Shown here in pieces: positions 1 to 8,052 of a stretch of DNA of 47,798 bases. The number at the start of each line of letters is the position of its first letter. The first letter of the stretch is position 1. Source of the DNA: Halonatronomonas sp051745085 (GTDB lineage: Bacteria; Bacillota; Halanaerobiia; Halanaerobiales; Halarsenatibacteraceae). The position numbers and the translations under genes are program-made. Where the stretch lies: contig JBNJDR010000011.1 in assembly GCA_051745085.1 (NCBI GenBank), positions 1 to 47,798 on the forward strand, given 5' to 3'. A model generated the notes under the pieces. It saw nothing but the letters and a program-made list of their open reading frames with translations, did no database searches and was not told the origin of the DNA.

Positions 1-112
1 GTGTCGCACTTGCCTACCAGAAATGGACTGGCATTTAATCAGCAGACAACCTCGTAAGTTCCTTTAAGGAATCCTCGTTCGTGAGTTTACGAACGGGCGA
101 GGAGGATGTCAA
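1..112 (+). mobile_element. Right end of an IS200/IS605-family element (partial)
   Basis: Two small hairpins lie here: a palindrome at about 59-71 (TTCCTTTAAGGAA) and a larger stem in which CCTCG (73-77) and CGAGG pair around an inner CGTTCGT/ACGAACG stem. The sequence then runs GAGGAGGATGTCAA, ending at 112. A subterminal hairpin followed by a TCAA-type cleavage tetranucleotide is what right ends of IS200/IS605 elements look like (known for IS608). The first 57 bases are open in frame 1 and end in TAA; they may be the last residues of a TnpB-like protein, but this is too short to prove. The rest of the element would lie left of the window. The element end abuts a broken minus-strand gene. 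Confidence 0.5.
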
Positions 113-357
113 CTAGTTTATAACCTATATCTGCCTCTATATCCCCAGCTTCTTCCAGCTGCTGGTCCAGTTCCTTCCAGTAGCAGCCGATATCGTCGTG
201 TAAAGACCACATCACCTGCAGCGGCCTGGAATCATCCCACACCTGCTCTAAATAAGGAAAGAGGATGTTCTCTTTGCGGACGTAATGACAGTTGAACCCC
301 CGCAGCTGGTTGATGTGAGCCTGCAGGTTCTTTACTTCTTTTTTCCTGGATGGACAT
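113..357 (-). pseudogene. DUF438/hemerythrin-like protein remnant
   Basis: The minus strand reads a hemerythrin-like segment containing HYVRKENILFPYLEQ and then VMWSLHDDIG. This is the pattern of the DUF438/hemerythrin family, whose His and Glu residues bind a diiron site. The reading frame has no usable start: the ATG at 357-355, preceded by a good AAGGAGGA ribosome site, is in another frame and gives only about 41 unrelated residues, while the hemerythrin frame is closed by TAA just upstream at 362-360. Most of the usual N-terminal region is missing. At the 3' side the frame runs into the insertion-element end and stops at 89-87. The gene therefore seems broken at both ends, by an internal deletion or frameshift and by the insertion. 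Confidence 0.6.
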
Positions 358-375
358 GCTTAAATTCCTCCTTTA

Positions 376-425
376 TAAAATAAAAATATCCCCTGCCGGA
401 GCAGAACTTAACTGCTGGCAGGGGA
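376..425 (-). terminator. Intrinsic terminator after the trpS/thiamine-binding genes
   Basis: The inverted repeat TCCCCTGCC (389-397) / GGCAGGGGA (417-425), extended by AGCAG/CTGCT, forms a strong hairpin. Read on the minus strand it is followed by a T-rich run (ATATTTTTATTTT). It lies directly after the stop codon of the 98-residue protein at 434. Confidence 0.85.
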
Positions 426-433
426 ATTTAAGT

Positions 434-730
434 TTACAGCTTCTCTCTTACTGAATTTAGCTTCTGGTCTATGGTTCCATTTTTGTCTCGTCTATCATCA
501 ATTGTCAGAGTCGTCGATACCCGTAGAGCTCCACCTGCAAAAGGAACTTCGTGCAGTTTTTGGACTACCTGAAAAATATCTTCCAGGTTACCTTCCAGGA
601 CCGTTCCCATGGGAGTCAATTGATATTCAATGTCTTCTTCCTCCAGTACCTTCTGACAGTCAGCCACATAATCGCTCAGACTTGTATCGCCAGTACCTAA
701 CGGTATTATAGTAACTTCTGCTACGGGCAT
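434..730 (-). CDS. Thiamine-binding (MTH1187/YqgV, UPF0045-type) protein
   Basis: A 98-residue protein of the thiamine-binding MTH1187/YqgV family, small ferredoxin-like-fold proteins that form tetramers; some members bind thiamine or a related ligand. Family features are the N-terminal strand VAEVTIIPLG, the segment around YQLTPMGTVLEG (residues 37-48), and the KLHEVPFAGGALRVSTTL stretch in the second half. The length is normal for the family and there is no signal peptide. The gene follows trpS after a 40-base gap holding its ribosome site (GGAGG about 8 bases before the ATG), so the two are probably co-transcribed to the terminator at 376-425. The physiological role of these cytoplasmic proteins is not well defined. 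Confidence 0.8.
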   Translation of the reverse strand: MPVAEVTIIPLGTGDTSLSDYVADCQKVLEEEDIEYQLTPMGTVLEGNLEDIFQVVQKLHEVPFAGGALRVSTTLTIDDRRDKNGTIDQKLNSVREKL

Positions 731-770
731 AATTATCCCTCCTGTAGGTAGTAGAATAGTTTAGCTATTC

Positions 771-1781
771 TCATCTAACCAGTCCCATCTTCTCCTTTAC
801 TTCATTCAAGGTGTCTTCGGCAATGACCGCTGCTCTCTCTCTGCCCTGTTCCAATACATCATCAAGGTAGGTTTCATCCTGAATAATCTCCTGGTACCTT
901 TCCTGGATAGGCTTGAGCGTATCTACTACTACTTCAGCTAACTCTCTTTTTAATACACTGTAGTACTCGCCCTGAAAATGAGCCTCTATTTCTTCCCGGG
1001 ACTTATCTGTTAAAGCTTCATAGAGGACCAGCATATTCTTCACCCCGGCGGAAGCATGATCGAACCTGGTCTCCATCTGGGAGTCAGTGGTTGCTTTCAT
1101 GATCGTCTCTCGAATGTCATCAGGGGGATCCAGTAAGCCGATGGCATGATGTTTTTTAACCTCCCCGGTACTTTTACTCATTTTATTCTCTGGTTCATCG
1201 AAAGCCATAACCCGGGCCCCTGCCTTGCGCATCAACTCTTTCGGAATTTTAAAAGTATCTCCGTAGAGATGGTTGAACCGGCCTGCTATATCCCTGGTGA
1301 TTTCTATATGCTGTTTCTGATCTTCTCCTACTGGAACCAGGTCGGTCTGATAAAGTAAAATATCGGATGCCATCAAAACAGGATAATCAAATAATCCTGT
1401 CCCGACGGTTTCCAGGTCTTCAGCTTTTGATTTAAACTGGGTCATCTTCTGGAGCCAGCCGATGGGAGTCACACAGTTTAACAGCCAGGTCAGTTCGGCA
1501 TGCTGGCGGACCTGTGACTGCACAAAGATGGTGGACACATCAGGGTCGATGCCGCAGGCAATATATAATGCCGCCACCTCTCTTGTTTTACTTTTTAAAT
1601 AAGCCGGTTCAATATTTTCAGGAATCGTTAAAGAGTGAAGGTCTACGATACAGAAAATATTGTCATACTTGGACTGGTTTTCAACCCACAAACTTAAGGC
1701 CCCAACATAGTTGCCTATATGTAATGCCCCGGTGGGCTGCACCCCGGAAAATACTCGTTTTTTACCTGTCTCTTTCTTCAT
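771..1781 (-). CDS. trpS: Tryptophanyl-tRNA synthetase
   Basis: This enzyme charges tRNA-Trp with tryptophan using ATP. The 336-residue length fits the bacterial class Ic enzyme. The first signature is HIGN at residues 21-24 within GVQPTGALHIGNYVGAL, and the second is KMSKS at 200-204. The segments FIVQSQVRQHAEL-like (about 86-97) and MASDILLYQTDLVPVGEDQ (138-155) are typical of TrpS and form the tryptophan and ATP pocket. The ATG is preceded by AGGAGGT at good spacing. The 140 bases upstream contain only a terminator of the preceding genes and no T-box leader, so tryptophan-tRNA control is not evident. Confidence 0.97.
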   Translation of the reverse strand: MKKETGKKRVFSGVQPTGALHIGNYVGALSLWVENQSKYDNIFCIVDLHSLTIPENIEPAYLKSKTREVAALYIACGIDPDVSTIFVQSQVRQHAELTWLLNCVTPIGWLQKMTQFKSKAEDLETVGTGLFDYPVLMASDILLYQTDLVPVGEDQKQHIEITRDIAGRFNHLYGDTFKIPKELMRKAGARVMAFDEPENKMSKSTGEVKKHHAIGLLDPPDDIRETIMKATTDSQMETRFDHASAGVKNMLVLYEALTDKSREEIEAHFQGEYYSVLKRELAEVVVDTLKPIQERYQEIIQDETYLDDVLEQGRERAAVIAEDTLNEVKEKMGLVR

Positions 1782-1854
1782 GCAAATTACCTCCTATTGT
1801 ATTGTATATTATTCTTGATTCTTTTTATTAATCCTTCAAATAATCCGGTAAAGT

Positions 1855-1898
1855 TTAAAAAACCCTGCTCCAGAATTTTAATTTCCGAAGCAGGGTTT
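1855..1898 (-). terminator. Intrinsic terminator after the ABC ATPase gene
   Basis: The inverted repeat AAACCCTGCT (1860-1869) / AGCAGGGTTT (1889-1898) is followed on the minus strand by T residues. It ends the three-gene unit at 1924-4891 and separates it from trpS. Confidence 0.8.
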
Positions 1899-1923
1899 GC
1901 TTAACGCTATAAAATTTAATTTT

Positions 1924-2967
1924 TTAACAGACTATCGCCTGGTCCTGGTCTCTCTGGTTCGGCCAGTTCTGAAGTTTTTCACCGTAGCGGAGATTTTCTC
2001 TTAGAGTGCTTAATTTTTGATCCACCACCTGTAATTCCTGGAGCAGTTCTTTCTCATCTGAACTGGTAACAAGCTGTTCTACGATACCTCCATTATTGAT
2101 GACGATCCGTTTATCCGCCATCAAAGCTAAGATAGGATCGTGAGTTGCCATAAGCACTATCTTTTCTTCACCCACCAGCAGCTCCAGGGCTTTTTCTCGA
2201 TCTATCCCGGCATTTTCGATCTCATCGATCAAAACTATCGGGGATGAGCTCAAAATTGCGGTATCGGCGATCATCAAGGCCCGAGACTGCCCCCCGCTCA
2301 GACTTGTAATCTGAGCCTCAGCCGGAAACTCCTCTCCAGCCAGTTCGTTGGCTTTAACTATGATCTTTTCCACGATCTCATCGACATTATCGACCAGGCG
2401 GCTTTCCCCGTGCAGCTTGAGAAATTCTCGAACCGACAGATCCATAACGAAGTTCATGTTCTGGGAGAGCTGGGCCACCAGTTTTTTATGACCGGAGAGG
2501 CGCCATTTTTTTTCCGGTTTGATGCCGTTGATCAAAGTATGCCGTCCGGTAGGAGTATCTCCCTGAGCAGTCCATTCGATATCGGCCAGAAGCCGGCTTT
2601 TCCCCGAGCCAGTTGGGCCCACTATAGAAACGATCTCTCCGGCCTGGATTACTATCTCTTCATAGTTTTCCCGCTGGCCGTCTTTATTCAAGCCAGGCAG
2701 CAGCGTCAAAGAAGTAACCTTATCTTCACCGGCACCCAAAAACTCTTCCATGTTTTCGATGTAAGCAGCCAGCTGCTCGGCGAACTCGTCCAGGCCCAGC
2801 ATCAGATCTTCCTTCTCCTCGATAGATAGGTTCTGATAGATCTGGACTAAAGTCTGCCGCCTGTTGGTTATGGTAAGATCGTTGTCCTCCAGGAACGACT
2901 CTACGAAGGGATATTTAGCCAGTAAATTCTCTATTGTTATATTCTTTAAATAGTTTTTATTTATCAT
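1924..2967 (-). CDS. ABC-type ATPase with a DUF1858-like N-terminal domain
   Basis: A cytoplasmic ATPase of about 347 residues. The Walker A motif is GPTGSGKS (about 117-124), the ABC signature LSGGQ (about 223-227) and Walker B IVLIDE (about 244-249), followed by a switch histidine in MATHDP. The first 75 residues (ITIENLLAKYPFVESFLEDN and on) resemble the small helical DUF1858 domain, an unusual addition to an ABC ATPase. There are no membrane segments, and no permease gene lies nearby. The start overlaps the GTPase gene; GTG at 2976 and ATG at 2970 or 2967 are possible, and 2967 gives the best spacing from AGGTG. The function is unknown. The link to the two upstream genes suggests a three-part machine rather than a classical transporter. 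Confidence 0.75.
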   Translation of the reverse strand: MINKNYLKNITIENLLAKYPFVESFLEDNDLTITNRRQTLVQIYQNLSIEEKEDLMLGLDEFAEQLAAYIENMEEFLGAGEDKVTSLTLLPGLNKDGQRENYEEIVIQAGEIVSIVGPTGSGKSRLLADIEWTAQGDTPTGRHTLINGIKPEKKWRLSGHKKLVAQLSQNMNFVMDLSVREFLKLHGESRLVDNVDEIVEKIIVKANELAGEEFPAEAQITSLSGGQSRALMIADTAILSSSPIVLIDEIENAGIDREKALELLVGEEKIVLMATHDPILALMADKRIVINNGGIVEQLVTSSDEKELLQELQVVDQKLSTLRENLRYGEKLQNWPNQRDQDQAIVC

Positions 2968-3661
2968 CATTATCACCTAAATCAATTTTTTTCACGTTGC
3001 CCAGTTGATGTTCATCGCCGATCCTGGTCTCACCCAGACAGTAGGAACACATCGCCGACGGCATGGAGAATCTAAGCTGTCTGCCTTTGACGGTCTCGAT
3101 ATCTTCCTCTTCATCGAAAAGGAAGGTGGAGAACTCGTAGGCTCCCTGTCCGGTCAATCCGTTCACATGCATAACCAGCGCGGCCGGGTTAACGTCGCTG
3201 ACCCGGGAGGCAAAAACTTCCCGCTCAGCCTGGGAGACGATATCGCCTTTAGTGATGACCACCATGTCGGCCTTTTTCAGCATAGGACCAATTTTGCGGG
3301 GGGTGTTTATTCCGCTCAAGTTGTCTATGACACAGACCGCCTGAATTTCTTTGATGTAAGGGGAACAGCGGTTACAGAGACCGGCACTTTCGGTGATCAG
3401 CATATCCAGCCCCTGCTGCCTACCCCACTGCACTACTTCTTCGATATTGCTCACGAAGTAATGATCCGGACAGAGTGAACCAGACAACCCTTTCTTGACC
3501 GGAATATTTTCTTTAGCGTAAAGTTCGTCGTCATCGGTATAAAGACAATCGAACTTTACTACCCCTACATTGATCCCGCGCTGCCTGAGGGCATTTATCG
3601 TCTTCAAGATGACCGCAGTTTTACCTGAGGAAGGCGGGCCGGAAACGGTAATTAGATTCAT
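2957..3661 (-). CDS. HypB/UreG/CooC-like P-loop GTPase
   Basis: A 234-residue SIMIBI-class nucleotide-binding protein. The P-loop GPPSSGKT is at residues 8-15, the guanine-specificity motif probably TKGD at 137-140, and the fold resembles HypB/UreG, which use GTP to insert nickel into metalloenzymes. Two cysteine pairs stand out: C96-x2-C99 in GLCNRCSP and C205-x2-C208 in AMCSYCLG, plus C64. These could bind a metal or an iron-sulfur cluster. The gene is adjacent to the substrate-binding-like gene (stop and start abut at 3661/3662) and overlaps the ABC ATPase gene, so the three are one operon. No hydrogenase or urease genes are nearby, so neither HypB nor UreG is claimed. Confidence 0.75.
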   Translation of the reverse strand: MNLITVSGPPSSGKTAVILKTINALRQRGINVGVVKFDCLYTDDDELYAKENIPVKKGLSGSLCPDHYFVSNIEEVVQWGRQQGLDMLITESAGLCNRCSPYIKEIQAVCVIDNLSGINTPRKIGPMLKKADMVVITKGDIVSQAEREVFASRVSDVNPAALVMHVNGLTGQGAYEFSTFLFDEEEDIETVKGRQLRFSMPSAMCSYCLGETRIGDEHQLGNVKKIDLGDNDDK

Positions 3662-4891
3662 TTAGCCCACCTCCTTAGCTTGCTTGTTAAATACTGCTGT
3701 CAGATCTTCGATCAGCTGACCGGGATCTTCCTGGCGGAGGAAATCCCAGCCCGGCCACATGAACTTACTATCTGCCGGCAGGTTGTTATCGATATCTGCC
3801 CTTACTGAAGGGAAGAGGCCCTGCTGAGCCAGAAGCTGGCCAACTTCGGCCGAGGCAAAATAATCCACCACTGGCTGAATTTCCGGAAGAGAACTGGCCT
3901 TAACCAGCATGAATATCGGGCTGATGATGGCCCCGTCTTCCGGCCAGACAAAATTCATGTGGGGAAACCTTTTGGCCATGCGGGTAAAGAAGTACGGCAT
4001 GATAGTAACCGCCGGTTGGTCGGCTTTCTTGCGGCCGCCATCTTTCACCATCTGAGAAGGGTGGAGAGATCTCTGCAGGGAGCGGCCCAATTTTTCTACC
4101 CCGTCTTCTCCATACTTTTTATAAATGTTTATCAAGATTGCGTTGAACAGATCAAAATCGCTCACGGGTAAACTGATGCTGTCGGCAAATTCTGGAGCCA
4201 GTAAATCTTCCCAGCTCCGGGGGGCCGGTCTCCCGTTTAACTCTTCGTCGTTAACTAAAAAGACTGCCGGGACAACCCCAACCACCGAATAATCACCGGC
4301 GGGATCAAGTAAGTCGATCTCGTTCCGCACGAAATCCTGATTCAGTTCTTCAATCCCGGTAGCGTCCGTAAAAACGCCCTGGCGGCGGTAATGATCCATC
4401 AACTGGCGGTCAAAGAAGAGATCGAATCCGGCTGAAATGAAAAGGTCCGATAGCTCTTCCGGCTCCGGCCTGTCTTCTATTTTTGCTTTAAGCCAGTCAA
4501 GCCCCTGAGAAGCGGCTTTTAAATCCAGATCAAGGGTTATGCCCAGCTGTTCCTGTAGTTCGGTTAAGCCGTCCATCAAGGGCACCCTGATCGGGCAGGG
4601 CAATAAGCCGGTTATTTCAAATCGACCTGATGCAGTCCCGGTAGAAGTAGTAACATCGGCTGCATTTGTTTCATCTTCCAGTTCTCTCAGCATCAGTTCG
4701 CCCAGTTTATCCAGGTTTATCGCTTTCATAGCTGCAGCCTGCTTGAGGCTGATCTTGCTGCCGAAAGCTTTCCTTTTGTCTTCATCTTTAAGTTGGGCAA
4801 AGCCTTTACCTGCAAGTAATTCTATCAATTCGGGATAACTTTCCGTTATCTCGTAAAGTGTATCGTCAACAGAGAAATATTTATTTTCCAA
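3662..4891 (-). CDS. DUF1858 domain fused to a substrate-binding-like protein, cytoplasmic
   Basis: A protein of about 409 residues. Residues 5-70 form a DUF1858-like domain (DTLYEITESYPELIELLAGK and the following helices). After a Thr/Ser linker, residues from about 95 to the end resemble a periplasmic-type ABC substrate-binding protein (a LLPCPIRVPLMDGL strand, then PRSWEDLLAPEFADSISLP and GRSLQRSLHPSQM segments). There is no signal peptide, lipobox or membrane segment, so it should stay in the cytoplasm, which is odd for this fold. I chose TTG at 4891 because GGAG sits 8 bases upstream; the GTG at 4900 overlaps that ribosome site. It is the first gene of the trio. The ligand is unknown. 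Confidence 0.7.
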   Translation of the reverse strand: MENKYFSVDDTLYEITESYPELIELLAGKGFAQLKDEDKRKAFGSKISLKQAAAMKAINLDKLGELMLRELEDETNAADVTTSTGTASGRFEITGLLPCPIRVPLMDGLTELQEQLGITLDLDLKAASQGLDWLKAKIEDRPEPEELSDLFISAGFDLFFDRQLMDHYRRQGVFTDATGIEELNQDFVRNEIDLLDPAGDYSVVGVVPAVFLVNDEELNGRPAPRSWEDLLAPEFADSISLPVSDFDLFNAILINIYKKYGEDGVEKLGRSLQRSLHPSQMVKDGGRKKADQPAVTIMPYFFTRMAKRFPHMNFVWPEDGAIISPIFMLVKASSLPEIQPVVDYFASAEVGQLLAQQGLFPSVRADIDNNLPADSKFMWPGWDFLRQEDPGQLIEDLTAVFNKQAKEVG

Positions 4892-4986
4892 TTTGATCAC
4901 TCCTGTGGTTTTATTTACTGCTATATAAACTATACCACCATACTAAGGATTATCTCTGTGACAGATATCACTCTAGAAAAATTTAT

Positions 4987-6432
4987 TTAAACATCTAATT
5001 TGCGGATCTTATTTATGGGCACGCGCTCAGGTTTCTTATCTTCATCTCTGACCTCAACCTGCTCGGAATCCATATCTTTCACCTCTGCGATCAACTGTTT
5101 TACCCGGGATTGACAGAAGTTACCCTGGCAGTTACCCATTCCGGCCCGGGCTCGCCTTTTCACCGCATCTGTCGTCTCGATGGGAATATTTCGGGTAAGA
5201 GCATCTTTGATCTCTGCTTCGGTGATCGTCTCGCACCGACATATTATATTCTTTTCAGGATCATCATGATCTATCTCTCCAGGAAAGTCTTCACCCTTGG
5301 GTTCAATGATAGAGGGCCTTCTTGCCTGGAAGTTTTCTTTCTCCTCCAGTTCCAACCCTAACTCCTCTAAAATCTCTGTTAATCTAACTGCTATCGCAGG
5401 AGAGGCTGTCAGGCCCGGCGAATCTATTCCAGCCGCATTGATGAAGTTATTAACCGGACTTTCCTCGATGATAAAATCATTTCGATCCGAACTGGCCCTT
5501 ATTCCAGAAAAAGTGGTCAGGGCCCGGCGGAGATCAAAATCGGGGATAGACCTTCGGGCAGTTTTAATTATCTGTTTAAGCTGCTCTTCCGTGGTGGCAA
5601 TATCATCGGGCTGATCCACCTCCTCACTATTAGGACCTATCATAAAATTGCCGTGATAGGTGGTGGTGACCAGAACCCCCTTAGTGGTAGGTGTAGGGGT
5701 CTGGAAGATGACGTTATTGACCAGATGGGCCTGATCTTTGCCGAAGAGGATGTACTGGCCCCGGCGGGGACTGATTGTGAAGTTATCTGCTCCAACCAGG
5801 GCGGCTACCTTCTCGCTGGAAACGCCGGCTGCGTTGATCACGTATTTACCCTGATAGGTTTCCTCACCGGCCCAAATTTTGAAGCTATTTTCTCTCTTTT
5901 CTATCTTTTCTACTTCTGCTTCCAGTTCTAAATCTACTCCATTAGTTACTGCGTTTTCCACCAGGGCTATTACCATTTCGTAGGGGGAAGCTACCCCGAT
6001 AGAATGACAGGAAAAAGCAACCTCCACCTCTTCATTAATATGGGGTTCTATCTCTTTAATCTTCCGGGGACCGATGATCTCAATATCGTCTTCTGCCTGG
6101 CCCACTGCCAGAGCATTCTCATAAAGCTTATCCAGCTGCTCTCTATCTGCTGAATCGAAGCCGATCACCAGGCCGCCGGTTTTTCTATAGCCGAAGTTGA
6201 GCTGTTCCTCCAGCCCGGCAAAAGCTCTATTCCCCGGCAGGCAAAGTTCTCCTTTCAAGGTTCCCGCTTTACCTACATACCCTCCATGAACTATGCCGCT
6301 GTTTGCCTTAGATGCTCCTGTACTAACATCGCTTTCTTTTTCTAAGAACAGAATATCGAGGTCATATTTAGCTAATTCTCTAGCTGCAGCTGCACCGATA
6401 ACGCCTGCTCCGATTATTACTATATCATACAT
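4987..6432 (-). CDS. FAD-dependent oxidoreductase, GlpA-type with C-terminal [2Fe-2S] domain
   Basis: A flavoprotein of 481 residues related to anaerobic glycerol-3-phosphate dehydrogenase. The dinucleotide-binding motif IIGAGVIGAAAAREL lies at the N-terminus, followed by a DAO-fold domain (SGIVHGGYVGKAGTLKGELC). The last 100 residues are a BFD-like [2Fe-2S] domain with cysteines in CRCETITEAEI and GNCQGNFCQ. The GlpB and GlpC partners are not present, so the electron acceptor and even the substrate are uncertain; a different hydroxy-acid or amine is possible. An open frame extends 14 codons further upstream into the preceding gene, but the ATG at 6432 has GGAGTGG about 5-8 bases before it and begins directly at the flavin motif. 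Probably in one transcript with the Yip1 and sppA genes. Confidence 0.8.
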   Translation of the reverse strand: MYDIVIIGAGVIGAAAARELAKYDLDILFLEKESDVSTGASKANSGIVHGGYVGKAGTLKGELCLPGNRAFAGLEEQLNFGYRKTGGLVIGFDSADREQLDKLYENALAVGQAEDDIEIIGPRKIKEIEPHINEEVEVAFSCHSIGVASPYEMVIALVENAVTNGVDLELEAEVEKIEKRENSFKIWAGEETYQGKYVINAAGVSSEKVAALVGADNFTISPRRGQYILFGKDQAHLVNNVIFQTPTPTTKGVLVTTTYHGNFMIGPNSEEVDQPDDIATTEEQLKQIIKTARRSIPDFDLRRALTTFSGIRASSDRNDFIIEESPVNNFINAAGIDSPGLTASPAIAVRLTEILEELGLELEEKENFQARRPSIIEPKGEDFPGEIDHDDPEKNIICRCETITEAEIKDALTRNIPIETTDAVKRRARAGMGNCQGNFCQSRVKQLIAEVKDMDSEQVEVRDEDKKPERVPINKIRKLDV

Positions 6433-6457
6433 ATTACCACTCCATTCCTTAACTTCA

Positions 6458-7033
6458 TTAACCAAACAAAACAACCAGACTGCTGACCAGGCTCATGCTG
6501 CCGAGAAAAATCAAGATAAGCAGAGCAGCTGCTGACCCTAAAACGGTTAAAACCGAATTAGGTAGAGAAAGCTGCTGGGTTGACTTGATCACGGCTACCG
6601 TTAATAAAAGATACCAGATGATCAGTAAAACTTTAAAAAACTCACTTGCGATCTGCAGGCCTGTTACGAGGCTCAGCAGCTGACCCAGCGGCCAAAAATA
6701 GAAGACCAGGGAACTAATAGCAAGGCCGGAAAACAGGGAAAAATACTGACCTTCTCCTCCTAAAAATCTGGCCAGGAACAAGATCAACAGGGCTGCCAGC
6801 AGGAAAATGAGAAGGCTAAACAAACCACCTGGCAGCGCTAAAAAGAAAGGGGATTCTACCTGTCCGGTAAGCCCAGGCGAACCAGCCAGGGTGGTTAAAA
6901 CCAGGACTGCTCCACAGCCAAATGAAACTACTATGCCGGTCCCTACTGGCTCGCTGAAAGCTATTTCTTTACTGGTGCGCAGAGGAGTCAGCAAAATGCC
7001 ATATAAATAATCTAAACTACTCATATTTATCAA
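6458..7033 (-). CDS. Yip1-domain multi-pass membrane protein
   Basis: A 191-residue hydrophobic protein with about five transmembrane helices and a Yip1/YIPF-type layout: a short cytoplasmic start (LDYLYGILLTPLRTSKEIAF), then helices at about 30-50, 65-90, 97-120, 130-150 and 165-190. Bacterial Yip1-domain proteins are common but have no settled function. It lies 17 bases after sppA and 25 bases before the GlpA-like gene, so it is probably part of that transcript. The TTG at 7033 has GGAG 8 bases upstream; the ATG at 7024 is the alternative. Confidence 0.65.
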   Translation of the reverse strand: MINMSSLDYLYGILLTPLRTSKEIAFSEPVGTGIVVSFGCGAVLVLTTLAGSPGLTGQVESPFFLALPGGLFSLLIFLLAALLILFLARFLGGEGQYFSLFSGLAISSLVFYFWPLGQLLSLVTGLQIASEFFKVLLIIWYLLLTVAVIKSTQQLSLPNSVLTVLGSAAALLILIFLGSMSLVSSLVVLFG

Positions 7034-7050
7034 CTCACTTTCTCCGGTTC

Positions 7051-7968
7051 CTAAAAACCGGGAACCTGGTACTTGAGTACTGGGCTAAGACCTTTCTCCA
7101 ATCTCTCAAGTAATACGATTTCCGGGTCCCTTTTTTCCTGACTTAACAGCCGGGGTATTTGTCCGGTCATAGTCATTAACCTTCTGAATAAAGAAGGTTC
7201 ATCAAAATAGATGTACTCTGGCTCGCTAATACCCGCCAATTCTCCGGCCAGGCTTAAGGCTTCGAGTCTACCTCCAAGCTGGTCGACCAGTTGATATTCA
7301 AGGGCCTGACTGCCCAGAAATATTTCTCCGGTGGCATGGGGAATGATATCTTCAGGCTCCAGGCCCCTCCCTCGAGCCACATCTGCTATGAATTGATCAT
7401 GCACCTGATCAGTAAGGGTCTGCATCATCTCTTCTTCCTCAGCGGTCAGGTTCCGGGTAAACATATCTTTATGCTCGCCGGAAGTGATCGTCTGTCTTTC
7501 GATTCCCAATTTCTCTAATAAACCTTCCGGATCATAAAAAGTAGTTATGACCCCGATTGATCCGGTCATCGTGCCTGGCTGAGCCACTATCCTATCAGCT
7601 GCGGCAGCGATATAGTAGCCTCCAGAAGCGGCCATATCACCCAAAGAAACTACGACGGGTAGTTCAAAATCAGCAATTAGATCATAGATTTCCTGAGATG
7701 CCCCGATAGCTCCCCCGGGAGAGTCGATCCTGATCACCACCGCTTCTATACCTGATTGATGGCGAACTCTATCTAACTGTTGATTGATCCCATCCGGGCT
7801 AATAACTCCGGTCCCAAATCCAGCTAAACCTGCCTGGATCGGTCCTTGAAACGACAACCAGGCAACCCCATCTTCAATCTGAGCTGTTTCATCCTGGTAA
7901 AAATATATTCCGGTAATTCCTGCTGCCACCAGCACGACCAAAATAACTACAAATAATTTTCTGAACAT
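7051..7968 (-). CDS. sppA: Signal peptide peptidase SppA (family S49)
   Basis: A membrane-anchored serine protease that degrades signal peptides left after secretion. The 305 residues begin with one membrane helix (about 4-23). The S49 serine is S115 in DMAASGGYYIA, and the general-base lysine is K167 in TSGEHKDMF, giving the Ser/Lys dyad of the bacterial enzyme. The substrate-strand motif IRIDSPGGAIGAS (80-91) and the GTMTGSIGV loop (132-140) are conserved. The length fits the short Gram-positive-type SppA with one protease domain. A GAGGAGG ribosome site lies 11 bases before the ATG, and an intrinsic terminator (8000-8033) separates it from the uspA gene upstream. Confidence 0.93.
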   Translation of the reverse strand: MFRKLFVVILVVLVAAGITGIYFYQDETAQIEDGVAWLSFQGPIQAGLAGFGTGVISPDGINQQLDRVRHQSGIEAVVIRIDSPGGAIGASQEIYDLIADFELPVVVSLGDMAASGGYYIAAAADRIVAQPGTMTGSIGVITTFYDPEGLLEKLGIERQTITSGEHKDMFTRNLTAEEEEMMQTLTDQVHDQFIADVARGRGLEPEDIIPHATGEIFLGSQALEYQLVDQLGGRLEALSLAGELAGISEPEYIYFDEPSLFRRLMTMTGQIPRLLSQEKRDPEIVLLERLEKGLSPVLKYQVPGF

Positions 7969-7999
7969 GGATATTCATGCCTCCTCAAGATATGATTTA

Positions 8000-8033
8000 A
8001 TCAAAAATAGCGGCCAGAAATGATCCGGCCGCC
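8000..8033 (-). terminator. Intrinsic terminator after the uspA gene
   Basis: The inverted repeat GCGGCC (8010-8015) / GGCCGC (8027-8032) encloses an 11-base loop. On the minus strand it is followed by TATTTTTGATT. It lies 20 bases past the universal-stress-protein stop codon. Confidence 0.75.
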
Positions 8034-8052
8034 AGTTTCATATTCGCCTAAT

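Noticed and set aside
113..357. An intact small hemerythrin-like protein
   Set aside because: No start codon is in frame with the conserved segment, and the upstream stop at 362-360 closes the frame, so it was called a remnant.
1782..1923. A possible T-box leader for trpS
   Set aside because: Only about 140 bases are available and the hairpin there has the T tail and position of a terminator for the upstream unit; no T-box sequence or specifier stem is visible.
3005..3478. A 157-residue plus-strand frame antisense to the GTPase gene
   Set aside because: It mirrors the conserved P-loop GTPase on the minus strand and has no recognisable domain.
2957..3661. HypB (hydrogenase nickel insertion) or UreG
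   Set aside because: The fold is similar but no hydrogenase, urease or other maturation genes are near, and the histidine-rich region of HypB is missing.
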